From the NCBI RefSeq assembly GCF_030272615.1, contig NW_026729141.1, positions 1-64,000 of the forward strand: 64,000 nucleotides of DNA. Reading direction: 5' to 3'. Under the pieces are notes generated by a model. That model made no database searches and had not been told where the DNA came from. It saw only the letters and a program-made list of their open reading frames with translations. Positions 22,737-34,300 of this stretch are shown one piece after another. Position 1 is the first letter of the stretch. Each line of letters opens with the position of its first letter. This DNA is from Cryptomeria japonica. Its lineage: Eukaryota; Streptophyta; Pinopsida; Cupressales; Cupressaceae. The position numbers were made by a program, and so were the translations under genes.

Positions 22737-24384
22737 ATGATTGTTCTTTCATGGAATGTGAGGGGCTTGAACTGTGGCCCTAGACAAAAAGTTGTTCAGT
22801 AATTGATTAGGAATCATTCACCTGATGTCCTGTTCTTGCAAGAAACTAAACTTTCGGTGGAGAGTATGATGGGTGTGGTGCCGAAGCTCTGGGGGCGAGG
22901 CGAGTGTCAGTCTATTGGGGCAGCTGTTTCCTCTAGAGGGGTGGCTTGCTTATGGAACCCCTTGAGGATTCATCCTATTTGGTCGGTTGCTTCCAGATGT
23001 TCTTTGTCTCGGGTTGCCTCTAGTCTTGAGACTGGGGAATATATCTTGTTTACGAACATTTATGCCCCCACTGATCTTCAGGGGAACCATAATTTATGGT
23101 CTCACATTTCCTTTATGCGAGGGCTATTCCCTTATCATTCCTGGATTATAGCGGGAGATTTCAATGCCATTTTGGAGCTGTGTGAGAAGAAGGGTGGTGT
23201 TATGCGTTTGGAACCTTCTTCTTTCCTTCTCCGGGATAGTATATCTTCATTGCATCTTATTGACATTAAGCCTGGTAATGGTCTGTTCACTTGGAACAAT
23301 AGGAGGGTAGGGGAGTATTGGATTGCAGAGAGGTTGGACCGCTTTCTGGTTTCTAGTTTTTGGGTTGGTGGGGGGTGGTCCACATGTTCTTAGATTCTTG
23401 ACTGGAGAGGATCAGACCACTGGCCCATAAAGTTGGTGTCTTCTTCTGCTTGGGTCGCTCACACTCCTTCATTCAAATTCCAGCTTATGTGGCTGCGGGA
23501 TCCTTCTTTGCAGGATCATGTGGCGGGGTGGTGGAGGAAAGGGGGGCCAACTTTTGGCACTACCATGTACACTTTTGCCAAACAGCTGCAATTTGTTAAG
23601 GCTCAGCTTAAACGATGGAATCGCTAGTGTTTCAGGAATATTTTTCAAGCTAAGAAAGTTGCTCAAATTAAGTTGAATGACATTACCAGGATTATAAGAG
23701 AGTAGGATTTGTCTGAAGCCTTGCTTATGGAGGAAGACAGGGCTGTCAAGGATTTAGAGGAATGGGAGCTTAGGGAGGAAATCTATTGGAAACAGAGAGC
23801 TCGTATTGATTGGCTTCAAGCAAGGGACAAGAATACTGCGTTCTTCTTCAATTCAATGAAAGCAAGAAGACATGGTAATTCTATTCCTGTGTTGATCAAT
23901 GACAGAGGGGAGAAGTGTTTATCCTTGCAGGAGATCTCTAGGGAGGCTTTACATTATTTCCGGTCCCTCTTTAGCGAGGATACTTAGGAGGATTCGGAAG
24001 AGGAGAATCAGGTTCTTGCTTGTATTCCTTCTCTAGTTACTAGGGAGATGAATGAGCAGCTTATGGGTCCTATTTTGCTAGAGGAACTAGAGAGGATTGT
24101 TTTTCTCATGAGGAAAGGAAAAGCCCCTGGTCCGGATGGGTTCCCAGTTGAGTTCTTTCAAGATTTCTAGGATATTATCAAGCTGGATTTATTGGAGGTG
24201 GTCCAGGAGTCTCAAAGGAATAAGCAGATGCTTCGGGCTTTGAATGCGACTTTCATCACACTAATCCCCAAGTGTGAGGGGGCTGACCGGTTAGGCCAGT
24301 TCCGCCCTATCTCTCTCTGTAATGTGATCTATAAGATCATCTCCAAGTTGATCGCGGAGAGGCTGAAGAATTGGTTGGGGGACG
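22737..24384 (+). pseudogene. LINE ORF2, first part: endonuclease and start of reverse transcriptase
   Basis: ORF2 starts at ATG 22737 (MIVLSWNVRGLNCG), the usual start of the L1 apurinic-type endonuclease that nicks target DNA. The motifs LFLQETKLS, IIAGDFNAIL (about 23147), RLDRFLVS and SDHWPI follow in order. After a linker with the motif WLQARDKNTAFFF come the RT blocks GKAPGPDGFPVEFFQ (about 24118) and FRPISLCNVIYKIISKLIAERL (about 24300-24365). In-frame stops occur at 22800, 23391, 23625, 23703, 23985 and 24168. The frame breaks at 24384, exactly where a solo LTR is inserted, and resumes at 26395. Confidence 0.9.
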
Positions 24385-24495
24385 TGTTGTGCATATTGCA
24401 CACACACCCCGTCAGTTGACAGGGGACCCCCCCCCCTAAATTTTTCTCTGCCTATTAGGAGAAATCAGACCAAGTCTTGTGAAATTCGCCAGAAA

Positions 24496-24670
24496 TTGGC
24501 AAAAGGCCTAAAAGGTCCAAAATTGGCAAAACACCTAAAAGGTCCGAAATTGGCAAAAGGCCTAAAAAGTCCGAAATTGGCAAAACACCTAAAAGGTCCA
24601 AAATTGGCAAAAGGCCTAAAAGGTCCGAAATTGGCAAAAGGCCTAAAAATCCCAAAGTTTGCAAAAGTGC
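24496..24670. repeat. 27-bp minisatellite near the start of the solo LTR
   Basis: Units of 'aaattggcaaaaggcctaa' plus 'aaggtccg' repeat about six times with alternating 'aggcct' and 'acacct' variants, so the higher-order period is partly 54 bp. Because 27 is a multiple of three, open frames with a repeated PKLAKGLKG peptide appear on both strands; these are not genes. Confidence 0.93.
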
Positions 24671-25561
24671 CCAAAATCCCGAAATTCACCATAAAGGGGT
24701 GAAAATGTCAAAGTTTTAAAAACCTTGCAATTGCTCTCAAACCCCCCGAAAATGTGAAAATAAAATAGTAAGGCGTTAACTTAAAGTTTGCGGAAGTGCC
24801 ATTTAGGCCAAATTTCGAAAATGTCTAAGTATGAACTTTTTAAAAACTTTTCGAATGCCCCTCTTGCCTGAAATTGCCAGGAACAACTAGATTCGCGGAA
24901 GGAGTAAAAGCGTTAAAACTTGGGAAATTTTCAAATGACCCTCCAGGCGTTAAATTTTAATATTTGTTAAATTAAATTAATTAATTTTTCAAATTGATTT
25001 ATTGAAATGAAATTGATCGTTCGCAGGACGTCATTAGAGAACCAGGAGAAAGACCTAAAACGCAAATCGAGAAGGATCGCAATCAAGGCTAGGCGCTGAA
25101 GATTGAAAAAGAAAAAAGATATGGGAACGCATTGCAGGAGCGCGAGAGCAACCAAACATTGGGAACCGTGCCACTGAACAAAGATGAAGTCCACCACCGG
25201 GACCAAAGACCAAAGAACACTCTGAATGCTGCAAGTTTATGCCTTCTCGAGAAAAAGCACACAACTGGATTTAATTCCAGAAATTCAATTTCTAAAAAGC
25301 TGAAATTGTTTTATTGTAAAACTACTTGTAGGCCCCACTCAGATATTTTGAAAGAAAGGGGAAACAAGTCAGTTGTGGACAGTTATGTCCAACTACCAGA
25401 TAGACTCAAATTGAAGCCAAATAGTGGTAGGTAGTTGAAATTGTGGTTGAATGGATGAGTGAGAATTTAATGGGCATGGGTTAAGGCTGATAGTTTCTAG
25501 AAGGCAGATCAGGACCCTTGGATGCAGTCCATCCTAGCCTTCGATTCAATATTGTAAATTC

Positions 25562-25570
25562 TATAAAAGG
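25562..25570 (+). promoter_or_regulatory. TATA box of the solo LTR
   Basis: TATAAAAGG, about 1.18 kb from the LTR start, fits a pol II core promoter at the U3/R junction. 'aatatataaac' at about 25735 could be in the polyadenylation region. Confidence 0.5.
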
Positions 25571-26394
25571 CAAAGGCCTTTCTTTTGTAAAGGGTTAGAT
25601 GGTTAGAGATTTTTGTTAGATAGTCATACAGTTGGTTAGAATTTTGTAGTTAGATTTTAGAAGGTAGAATAGGTTAGATCTTAGTAGTAGCATAGAGATG
25701 CTGTAGAAATTGTTGTAATAGGCAGTTGAAATCAATATATAAACATTGATTTCGTGTTTATTGTCTTGTTTTTATCCTGTTTGCATGGTTTCTTTCAAGA
25801 TTTTAGATAGATCTTTCTGTTTTGGTTGTGCAGGTTTTGATAGATTCAGGCTCATACCATTGAGGATATACTGATTGTGTATCCTTTTGTATAGTTAACC
25901 TGAGCCTTCAATTGTGCTTAGTTCAATTGCAGGTGTCCATCTGAGTTGTGCCAGAATTGGGTGCTCAGCCGTGCGTTTGCAGTCTGAAAATCTTCCAAGT
26001 CCCCTAGAAGATTGCACTGTTCCTGCAAGGTTGTGAGCTTTGGCCAAGCAGGAATTGGTTATGTTGAACCTGTCTACCCGCATACCCGTGTTGTTAGTTT
26101 TAGATCTCCTATCCCTTCCCTTTTGATTTTATTTCGTAGTCTAAGAATCGCAGCAGACCAGCTTGTTGCAAATCGTAAGTCCCCTTGTGCTCCCAACAAA
26201 TCACATCAACCACTGAGTAATCCCGCAGTCAAGACCTGACAAACGAAACCTTGAGGTTGTCCCCTTTGATCAAACGTAAGAAATAGCCTTAGGGATTTCC
26301 TTATCTCAAGAGAAGATAGGACACTCAGCGAGTACATTCTATTCTGTGTTGGCCGTATGGAGTTTGCAACAATGCGACTTTAGACACGTCAACA

Positions 26395-29020
26395 GGACGT
26401 CATCTCTGAGGAGCAGAGTGGGTTTGTGGAAGGTCGTCAAATCCTGGATGGTGTGGTCATTTCTACTGAGGCCATTCATTCTATGGCAGCTTCCAAGGAA
26501 AAAGCTATGTTTATTAAGCTGGATATGGATAAGGCTTATGATAGAGTCCGTTGGTCCTTTCTCCGGAAGATCCTTAGGGCCTTTGGCTTTGCTGATGAAT
26601 GGATTCAATGGGTAATGAGTTGTGTTACGTCAAGCTCCTTCTCTATGTTAATCAATGGAGATCATACAGAGTTGTTTGGGGCTTCTGGGGGTCTTCACCA
26701 GGGGGACCCCCTCTCCCCATACTTATTCATTCTTCTAGCTGAGGGTCTGGGGAGGTTGATTAAGCATAATGTGGGTCTGGGTACCATTTAAGGTTGGAAT
26801 TGGGGAAATGACCTGCACCCTCAATCTCATTTGCAGTTTGTTGATGACACAGCCCTGATGGGAATAGATCGGATTAGAGAAGCCCTGAATTTGCGCAAAG
26901 TCTTGGATGCTTATCAGATCGGATTAGAGAAGCCCTGAATCTGCGCAAAGTCTTGGATGCTTATCTTGTCGCTTCAGGCCAGTTGATAAATGAGGATAAA
27001 TCTTTTATTATCTTCTTCAACACACCTAGAAATATTCCGAGGAGGATTGTTTATATCCTGAGGTTCCAGGTCGGTTCTCTTCCCTTGACTTATCTGGGTA
27101 TACCTATCTCTACTGTAACCCTCCCAGGGATTCATGGCAAAGTATACTGGACAAATTTCGCATGAAGGTTGAACATTGGACACACAGATGGTTATCCTTT
27201 GCTGGGAGGGTTCAACTGATCCAGTCGGTGGTTCAGGCTCTTCCAATCTATCAGTGTATGCTCCAAGTGGCTCCTAAATGGTTCCTGAAGGAATTGGATT
27301 CTCTGGCAAGGAAGTTCTTATGGGTAGGCAACTTGTCCTCCTACAAATGGTGTCTTGTCAATTGGGATTTGGTGTGTAGCCCGAAACAGTCGGGTGGGCT
27401 CGGCTTAAGGCAGACTGTTTTGTTTGGAGAGGCTTTGGCGGCTAAATTGTACCGGAGGTGGTGTGTTGAACAGGATCAAGGTTGGGCTAGGATTTGGGCC
27501 TGCAAATACATGCAGAGGATCCCGAAGGAGGAAATCCCAAGATATCCGCTTGAGGGAAAAGGTTCCTCGATTTGGGGTACTCTCAAGAAAGGGGCTTCTC
27601 TTATAAAGGAAGGACTTTTTTGGATATGTAAGAGGGGGGAAGAGGTGCTTTTCTAGCTCGACTCTTGGGATGGGTATCTCCCCATCCTGGATTAGTTTCC
27701 CAACCTTGGGAACCTCTACCAAAGGTTCCTGGAAGCTGGATGGTCTAGAGTGAGCGACTTTAAGGCTATTTATAGGTGTGGGCCTTTGGAGTTGGAGCGA
27801 TGGAAGGCTCCTAATGAATGGCTGATTGCTGGTATGGATGAAGAGTGTGCCACTGTGCGGAGCTGTATGGCATTTTGATAAGTAGACACTACAACTCCCT
27901 TAAGGGTAGGGATAGACTTGCTTGGTCCCCGAATCCCAAGGGCATTTTTATGGTTGCTAGTTGTTACTAGGAGTTGTTGTCCCGAAGATTGGAGGGGAGG
28001 GAGGTGCTTTGGTGGAAACAGGTGTGGAATAATTCTTCATGGCCGAATGTAATTGTTTTGCTTGGACTTTGGCTTTGAATAGATGTCTTACTTGGGATAA
28101 CATTTGTAAGAGGGGTTTCCTTGGGCCTTCCATCTGTGTTTTGTGTGGTAATGGGGAGGAGGATTCCTCACACCTGTTCTTCAGGTGCCTGTTCTCGCTG
28201 CTAATTTGGCATTATTGGTGGGGGGTGTGGAAGAATCCTTGTGTTCATGCAGATTCTTTGGTGGAGTTTTGGAGTAGTTTGGGCAGGCCCCCTTTCCCGT
28301 CCTCTTTTCTTTAGACTGTTTGGCATATTGGGCCCATTTTCATATTGTGGCAGATCTGGCTGGAGAGGAATAGGAGGATCTTTAGGGAGGTCAAATTGTT
28401 AGTTCAACAAGTGTGGAATAGAATCATTGGTATGATTCGGGAAACAGTGGAAGCTAAATGTGTGGTGAATTTTCCTCTTGATAGAGGAGAGGCTGATATT
28501 GTGAGTAGGTTGGGCCTGTAGGAGATGACACCAGCCTTGGCATGTGTCAAGAGAGGTAGGCATGCTATGAAAAAGGTTTCAAAGGATGGGAAGGTGAATG
28601 CCCCCTCAGGAGGAGTCCATCAAGATTAACACCGATGGCTCCTCTAGGGGTAATCCGGGCCCTGCTGGGATTGGCGGAGTTGGTAGGGATAGTAGGGGAG
28701 AGGTGGTTTTCTTCTTCTCAGTGCATAAAGGGAGGTAGTCTAATAACTTTATGGAAGGATTAGCAATTTTGTATTCTATGGAGCGGGCCTTGGAGTTGGG
28801 ATGGCGGAAGGTTATCTACGAATCGGATTCGCAAATTATTGTTAACTTGTTGAGGGAGCAGAAGGTGAGTGGGGTTCAGTGGCAGTTGGCAGGGATTGTT
28901 CACCAAATTCTTGAAATTAGTTCTATGATGGAGGAGGTGTCCTTCATCCACATTCCCCGTGAATGGAATAGAGCTGCTGATTGCTTGGCTAAGTGGGCCT
29001 CGGAACATGATGATGACTAG
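26395..29020 (+). pseudogene. LINE ORF2, second part: RT, zf-RVT and RNase H
   Basis: The RT continues with EEQSGFVEGRQILDG (about 26410), FIKLDMDKAYDRVRWSFL (about 26511), GGLHQGDPLSPYLF and the catalytic box QFVDDTALMG (about 26836). A 50-bp tandem duplication (26867-26966) just after the catalytic box shifts the frame. Next come SLPLTYLGIPIS, HRWLSFAGRVQLIQSV, and the zf-RVT region around CVLCGNGEEDSSHLFFRC (28137-28190). RNase H has KINTDGSSRGNPGPAG with its catalytic Asp (about 28620), EGLAI, YESDSQIIV and WNRAADCLAKWA. Stops include 26788, 27654, 28312 and 28738. The C-terminal stop is at 29018-29020. Confidence 0.9.
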
Positions 29021-29114
29021 AAGGTTGAAGGTTGGGAGCAACTCTCCTCGGATTACTGTCAGGATCTGCATAAGATATTTGTTGAGGATATGGTTAGTTA
29101 CGAAGCCAACCGAT

Positions 29115-29276
29115 CTTGGGTTGGACTTGAGGTTCCCCCTTGGGGCCTTGAGATTCTGGTTCTCCCTTGGGTTGGGCTTGTGGTTCCCTCATGGGGCTTT
29201 GAGACTCTGGTTCTCTTCTGTAATCCTTGATTCTGTTCTTTAATAAAGTTTTTACCCCTTTATTCAAAAAAAAAAA
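29115..29276 (+). other. LINE 3' UTR: 51-bp tandem repeat, poly(A) signal and tail
   Basis: Units 29115-29165 and 29166-29216 repeat 'cttgggttgg' to 'attctggttctcc' with a few changes. AATAAA lies at 29243-29248, about 18 bp before the A tail. Short 3' UTR repeats of this kind are common in plant LINEs. Confidence 0.8.
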
Positions 29277-29288
29277 TGAATGCAAAAT

Positions 29289-29464
29289 TTCATTTGGTTG
29301 AACCAGTTAGTCACAAGAACCATAAATGTACATCCAAAATCACGAGAAGGCATAGGAAATGATAAACAAAAATCTCCAATTGCATAGAAACCCTTAATTA
29401 AAATATGCAAGAAATCAATGGTCAAAATAATGAACACAATGGTGGGAGTTTATTATTGTATGCA
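29289..29464. other. Short non-coding spacer
   Basis: AT-rich sequence between the LINE's target-site duplication and the left flank of the tRNA-LTR composite. No gene is seen; 'tatgcaaatg' before the composite is part of its target region. Confidence 0.5.
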
Positions 29465-29469
29465 AATGT

Positions 29470-29604
29470 TGTTGAGACATGGACCAGCTAGGACTCGAAC
29501 CTAGGACCTTCCATACGTTGCTAGAGTGCTCTACCACTGAGCTACTGGCCCCTCTTGGACCAGTCCATCGTCAGTCCGGGTGTGGCTTATTTCCAACACC
29601 AACA
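29470..29604 (-). repeat. 3' LTR of the TRIM-like element, with tRNA-like sequence
   Basis: In sense it begins TGTTGGTGTTGG and ends CATGTCTCAACA. It directly follows the G-rich polypurine tract. More than half of it is the tRNA-like segment 29481-29551. Confidence 0.82.
29481..29551 (-). promoter_or_regulatory. tRNA-like sequence with pol III A and B boxes in the LTR
   Basis: The 71-nt minus-strand sequence has a 7-bp acceptor-type stem (GGGCCAG with CTGGTCC, one G-U pair), a D arm (GCTC with GAGC) and a T arm (CTAGG with CCTAG). It has an A box TAGCTCAGTGG (29534-29544) and a B box GGTTCGAGTCC (29491-29501) that fully matches consensus. The anticodon arm is imperfect, with a 4-bp stem and 8-nt loop in the right-hand copy and a weaker one here, so no anticodon can be assigned. 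A decoding tRNA is unlikely; an internal pol III promoter is plausible. It lies in the sense orientation of the element. Confidence 0.72.
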
Positions 29605-29616
29605 CCCCCCCTTAAG
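29605..29616 (-). other. Polypurine tract of the TRIM-like element
   Basis: CTTAAGGGGGGG in sense, directly before the LTR start TGTTGG. Confidence 0.75.
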
Positions 29617-29649
29617 CCACACCTCTCGTGTGCTTGGGGCTCCTAGCCT

Positions 29650-29668
29650 GGACCTGGCTCTGATACCA
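29650..29668 (-). other. Primer-binding site of the TRIM-like element
   Basis: TGGTATCAGAGCCAGGTCC in sense: 17 nt complementary to the 3' end of plant initiator-Met tRNA. It abuts the end (TTAACA) of the copia LTR that took the place of the TRIM's own 5' LTR end. Confidence 0.8.
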
Positions 29669-30795
29669 TGTTAAGTTTAGTCAAATTCTGTGATCAATAT
29701 AGTTTCAATCAAAATTCAGAGTTCTAACTCCGACAATCTAATTCTAATGATTATTGTTTCAGGTATTTCTTATGCAGATCAAGAGGATAGAAGAGATGAA
29801 GATATAATCTGAAATTAAATTTATACTGTTGTAGTGTGTGTTGATTTTAAGGTAGTGCTCGTTAACCACAGGCAAACATCAGATCTGTTGCCTTCCCAAC
29901 CATAGACGATAAGCTCTTATCGTCACCCCCGAGCACGCTACATAAATTTCTCACCATCAATTGATTTGCTTGTACATGAATTCGATCTGCTTGATTATGA
30001 TCGAACTTGCTGTCTGATCTCAGTTCCATAGAGGGAAGACCACGTCCATATATATCCGTCGAAAGGAGATATCCAAGAGTCGGCTCTCATCAAGGAGGCA
30101 CGACTTTCATGAAGCATCGCATGCCTTCAAATGAGGGGTGGCAGAATTTAACCAAAAATCAACCCCTTTAAAAAAAATTTGATAAGTCAAACTTGATAAT
30201 GTAAGTTTAATCATTAAACCTGATAATGCATATGTGACTTAATAAAGATATTAAAGGATTAATATAAGTTGATAGATTCATCAAATGTGTAAGGCCAATA
30301 GGCCATTCACACATTTGATCTTGCTGAGTTGGCCTATAGGATTTCTACCGACGCTATATCATCAATAGTGTAAAGGGAAGGATGCACAACACTTATCGAT
30401 TGCTGTATTGTTTTCCTCCTCACCGTATGAATGTTATATATGTGAATAAGAGGGTACGTAGTGAAGAGATATGTCTTCCCACGTGGGAAGACACATCTCT
30501 TCCCTACGTACCATTTATTAACAACACTTAACAAACACTAAGATCATCGTTTGCTTGACTGATCGTAAGGAATGCAATTTACCATGAATCACGTAATCAC
30601 AACCTTCGTCAACATGAAATGGTGCGATCGGTGGCAAATGCCATAACTCGTATTTGATTTTATTTATCATTTAATGTTAACGTATATACTAATAGTTTAT
30701 CTATTATTATATATGTTAACATTCAGATTTCATGTAATTAATTTATCATGTATCAGAATTATGAAATTGTACGACCGACGCTACAAGAATTAATA
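29669..30795 (-). repeat. 3' LTR of copia A
   Basis: 1127 bp. On the plus strand it starts TGTTAAGTTTAG and ends AAGAATTAATA before the polypurine tract CTCCCTC (so sense begins TATTAATT, with the canonical TG changed to TA). It holds a 58-bp palindrome (30454-30511), followed in sense by CATATATAAC as TATA box. No matching 5' LTR lies at the other end of copia A; a TRIM LTR is there instead. Confidence 0.75.
30454..30511. promoter_or_regulatory. 58-bp near-perfect palindrome next to the TATA box of the copia A LTR
   Basis: Arms of 29 bp centred on CCCACGTGGG (contains CACGTG, a G-box core) pair with two mismatches: GTACGTAGTGAAGAG on the left against CTCTTCCCTACGTAC on the right. In sense a TATATAA box follows within about 20 bp. 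Confidence 0.8.
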
Positions 30796-31383
30796 CTCCC
30801 TCTTAGCTAGGGAGGACACATTTCATGTTTAGAGAAAACATCACAATTCATCTATTGATTGTGAAGGGAAGAGATATCACACCATAGTGATATTCAGAGA
30901 TATGGTTCAACAATGAATATCAAGTCTCATGATACTCACCATAACTCATAGTTATCAAATAAGGTATGTGCACTGGCATCAAGTCACATGATGCCTACCA
31001 TACTGATAACGATTCATGGCATGTCCACGAATATTATGTCCATAATATTCACCATGAAGATCTCTATCATAATTATGGTTTATTTAATGATATCAACCAA
31101 CTGATATCTATCATAATGTCTCAGAGATATATGCTATCATGACATGTCCACAAATATCAAGTCACATGATATCCATCAAGATAGATAAATTGACAATTGT
31201 AAAATCGTCACCTTACAATATCAATTTGAAACAAGTGTTCATTATTGAAAAGTCGTCACCCTTCAATAATGTTCACAGGGGGGCCATGAAGTCATGGAGT
31301 CACACACATGACAAATAAAAGAGTTTACACATTAAACATCTTAAATATATTAGTATTTCAGAATAAATGAGACTATCTCAAAA
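30796..31383 (-). other. 3' untranslated region of copia A with constant-loop hairpins
   Basis: The region lies between the RNase H stop and the polypurine tract (GAGGGAG in sense; CTAAGAGGGAG with a flanking CCTCCCTAGCTA). It contains hairpin alpha (31240-31271, 13-bp stem allowing G-U pairs) and hairpin beta (31196-31219, 8-bp stem). Both have GTGACGA in the loop. Short imperfect hairpins of the type GGCATCA-loop-TGATGCC lie at 30860-31180. No coding frame is visible. Confidence 0.75.
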
Positions 31384-34300
31384 TTAAATTACATTTTCAA
31401 CCATACCAAGTTTATCTCTAAAGTGTTCGATCTTGATCCTTGAGAGAGGCTTGGTAAAAATGTCTGCAATCTGATCACTTGTACTAATATAATCCAGTCA
31501 AATCACATTCCTTTCCACCATATCTTGAACATAGTGATAAGGAATCTCAATGTGTTTAGACGTGTAATGAAATACTGGATTCATTGAAAGCTTGATGCAA
31601 CTCTGATTGTTGCAATAGATGACAGTAGGATTTAAGGGCTGACCAAACAGTCCTACAAGCAATTTCTGGAGCCATACTACTTCTCTTGCTCCCATGGAGG
31701 CTGCAATGTATTAAGCTTCTGTAGAACTCTGAGCAACTGAAGACTATTTTCTACATATCCATGAGATCATTGCTGATCCTAAACTGAAGCAACATCGTGA
31801 TGTGCTTTTCCTGTCAACTACGCTTCCAGCCCAATCAGAATCAGTGAATCCATGTAGGTCAAGGTCTACATGTTTATATTTCAGACCAAAACCAATAGTT
31901 CCTCAGAGATATCTCAGAATATGCTTTGCAGCAACAAGATGTATTTCCCTAGGTTCACACATGAACTGACTTAGTGTATTAACAACAAAACATATATCAG
32001 ATCTTGTGTTTACCAAATACATCAGAGATCCAATAATCTTTTTGTAGAGGGTAGGATCTGCAAACTCTGATTCTGCAACTGCTTCCTTTAGCTTGTGCAG
32101 ATTTGTCTCCATGGGTGTGGTCATGGATCTACAATCCATCATTCCAAATCTCTTGAGTATATCAATGGTGTCTTTTCCTTGATTAAAGATTATACCATCT
32201 GCCTGCTGCCAAACTTCCAATCCAAGGAAGTAGTGAAGAGTTCCTAAATCCTTCATATCAAACTTAGAGGCTAATTCTTTCTTACACCGAGAAATACGAT
32301 TATCCTCTCCTGAGATTAGTAGATCATCAACATAAAGAATAAGAATTAATAATTCACCATTGATTACCTTGTAGTAGAGATTTGGATCTACTTCATACTT
32401 GGAAAACCCTAATTCCAAGAGATAGTGATCAATTCTTTCATACCATGCTCTGGGGGCCTGTTTCAGTCCATATAGGGCTTTCTTTAATCTGTAGACATGT
32501 GATTCAGCCTTATGAATCACAAAACCTTCAGGTTGCTCCAAATAAACTTCTTCAATCTTACCATTCAGAAAAGCAGTCTTAACATCCATTTGGTGGACTT
32601 TCCATCTTTTAGATGTTGCAACAGCCAAAACTGCTTGGACAGAAGTATATCTGGCAACAGGAGCAAATGTCTCTTCATAGTCAATACCTTCTTTCTGTGA
32701 GAAACCTCTGGCAACAAACCTTGCTTTGTGCTTCTCAATGCTGCCATCTGCTGCATGTTTGATTTTCAAGAGCCATTTAGAAGATACCACAGATTTGCCT
32801 TTAGGCCTAGGCACAATATCCCAGACATCATTTTTTAGAATTGACTGATACTCTTCTGACATAGCATCTTTCCAAACTTGATGCTTGAGAACATCTCCAA
32901 CACAGGAAGGTTATGCATCAATGGTCTCACTCATCAAGGCAACATAACTGGAAAATGTGTTAGGTCTCTTACTTTCTCTGAAGGTCAAAGTAGTCTCTTC
33001 CTAGTTTCAGGATAAGGTTCTTCTAAAGGTAAGTCTTGAACTTCATGCTCAACATTTTCAGGGGTCTCCCTCTGAATCTCAGGGGTGGGATCCTCATCCA
33101 TGCTTGTAGGAGGATCTTGGTGTTCTAATTCATTAGAGCTTTTGGACCTACTGAATGCTATGTCTTCTTCAAAGATGACATCTCTGCTTAGTTCAATTTG
33201 CCTTTGTCCAGGTATGTATACTCTGTAAGCCTTAGAGGTTTCCCTGTACCCAACAAATACCCCTTTCTTTCCAGAAGGTTCTAACTTTGATCTCTTTTCT
33301 TTGGGAGCATGAATATCGACTAGATACCCAAAGATCCGGAGAAGACTTATGTCAGGTTTGTTACCAGTAAAGGCTTCTTCAGGGGTTTTATTATCAAGAA
33401 GAGAATGAGGCATCTATTTTGAATGTACACAACTGTCCTAGATGCTTCAGCCCAAAATGAGGTTTCTATGTTTTGGTCAAACAACATAGCCCTAGCAGCT
33501 TCTACTATAGCCCTATTCTTTCTTTCAGCTACCCCATTTTGTTGTGGGTTGTAAGGTGCAGTTAACTCCCTCTTAATCCCAACATTTACACAATAATCTT
33601 TAAACATATTAGAAGTGTATTCCCCCCCATTGTCTGTTCTTAAGGTTATGATTTTCTTACCTGTCATGTTTTCTGCAAGAGCTTTGAATTCCTTAAATTT
33701 AGAAAGGATTTCTTCAGACTCTTTGTTCCTCGGAAAATATATCCAGGTCTTCCTAGAATAATCATCTACAAAAATTACTTAATATGAAAATCCCCCTAAG
33801 GAGGGTACAGACATGGGTCCACATAAATAAGAATGAATTAATTCTAATACATTTTTGGATTTACTGTTGCTAGAATTGAAAGACCCTTTAGTATTCTTTC
33901 CCAAGGCACACCCCTTGCAGGCTCCTTCAGAACTGTGACTTAGCTTGGGTAAGCCAATCACCATCTTCTCTATCTTAGGTAGGGCATGGAAATGAAGGTG
34001 CCCATATCTTCTATGCCAAAGTTCATTCGAATCTGGAGTCTCATGAATCAAGGCTTCAGATGGAGTGGTGCAAAGTCTGTAGAGGCTCCCTTGTCTTACT
34101 CCAATGGTGTGGGATTTCTTGATGGTGGAGTTCTTTGGCCAAGCAAGTACCTTTCCTTCCATAAAGGTTAATCTGTAACCCTTATCTTCAAGTGCAGAAA
34201 CTGAAACAAGGTTTCTCTTTATACCAAGTACAAATAGAACTCCAGTCAGCTGTAGGGATATGCCTGACTTTAGGTTGATATTGCAGGTTCCTATTCCCAT

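Larger units (their letters stand above)
24385..26394. mobile_element. Solo LTR (2.0 kb) inserted in LINE ORF2, TSD GGACG
   Basis: The insert starts TGTTGTGC and ends GTCAACA, with TGTTG/CAACA inverted ends, and is flanked by GGACG at 24380-24384 and 26395-26399. Removing it restores the LINE reading frame without loss (GDVISEEQSGF). It has an LTR-style promoter (TATAAAAGG at 25562) but no gag, pol, primer site or second LTR, so a solo LTR is the best reading. Its own element family is not otherwise seen in the window. Confidence 0.85.
20959..29276 (+). mobile_element. L1-type LINE with RNase H, bounded by a target-site duplication
   Basis: A DUF4283/zinc-knuckle ORF1 and an endonuclease/RT/RNase H ORF2 lie between copies of ATGAAYGCAAAAT (20946-20958 and 29276-29288; one mismatch over 18 bp when the preceding A residues are included). 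The 3' end has AATAAA (29243-29248) and an 11-A tail (29266-29276), as expected for target-primed reverse transcription. Removing the 2.0-kb solo LTR at 24385-26394 leaves about 6.3 kb, a normal full length for plant L1. RNase H at the end of ORF2 is known in some plant L1 lineages. Multiple stops show it is dead. Confidence 0.92.

Noticed and set aside
24455..24702. Open frames with a repeated nine-residue peptide
   Set aside because: Produced by a 27-bp minisatellite whose period is a multiple of three; present on both strands.
29481..29551. A functional tRNA gene
   Set aside because: The anticodon arm cannot form a normal 5-bp stem with a 7-nt loop, and the sequence is duplicated as part of an LTR.
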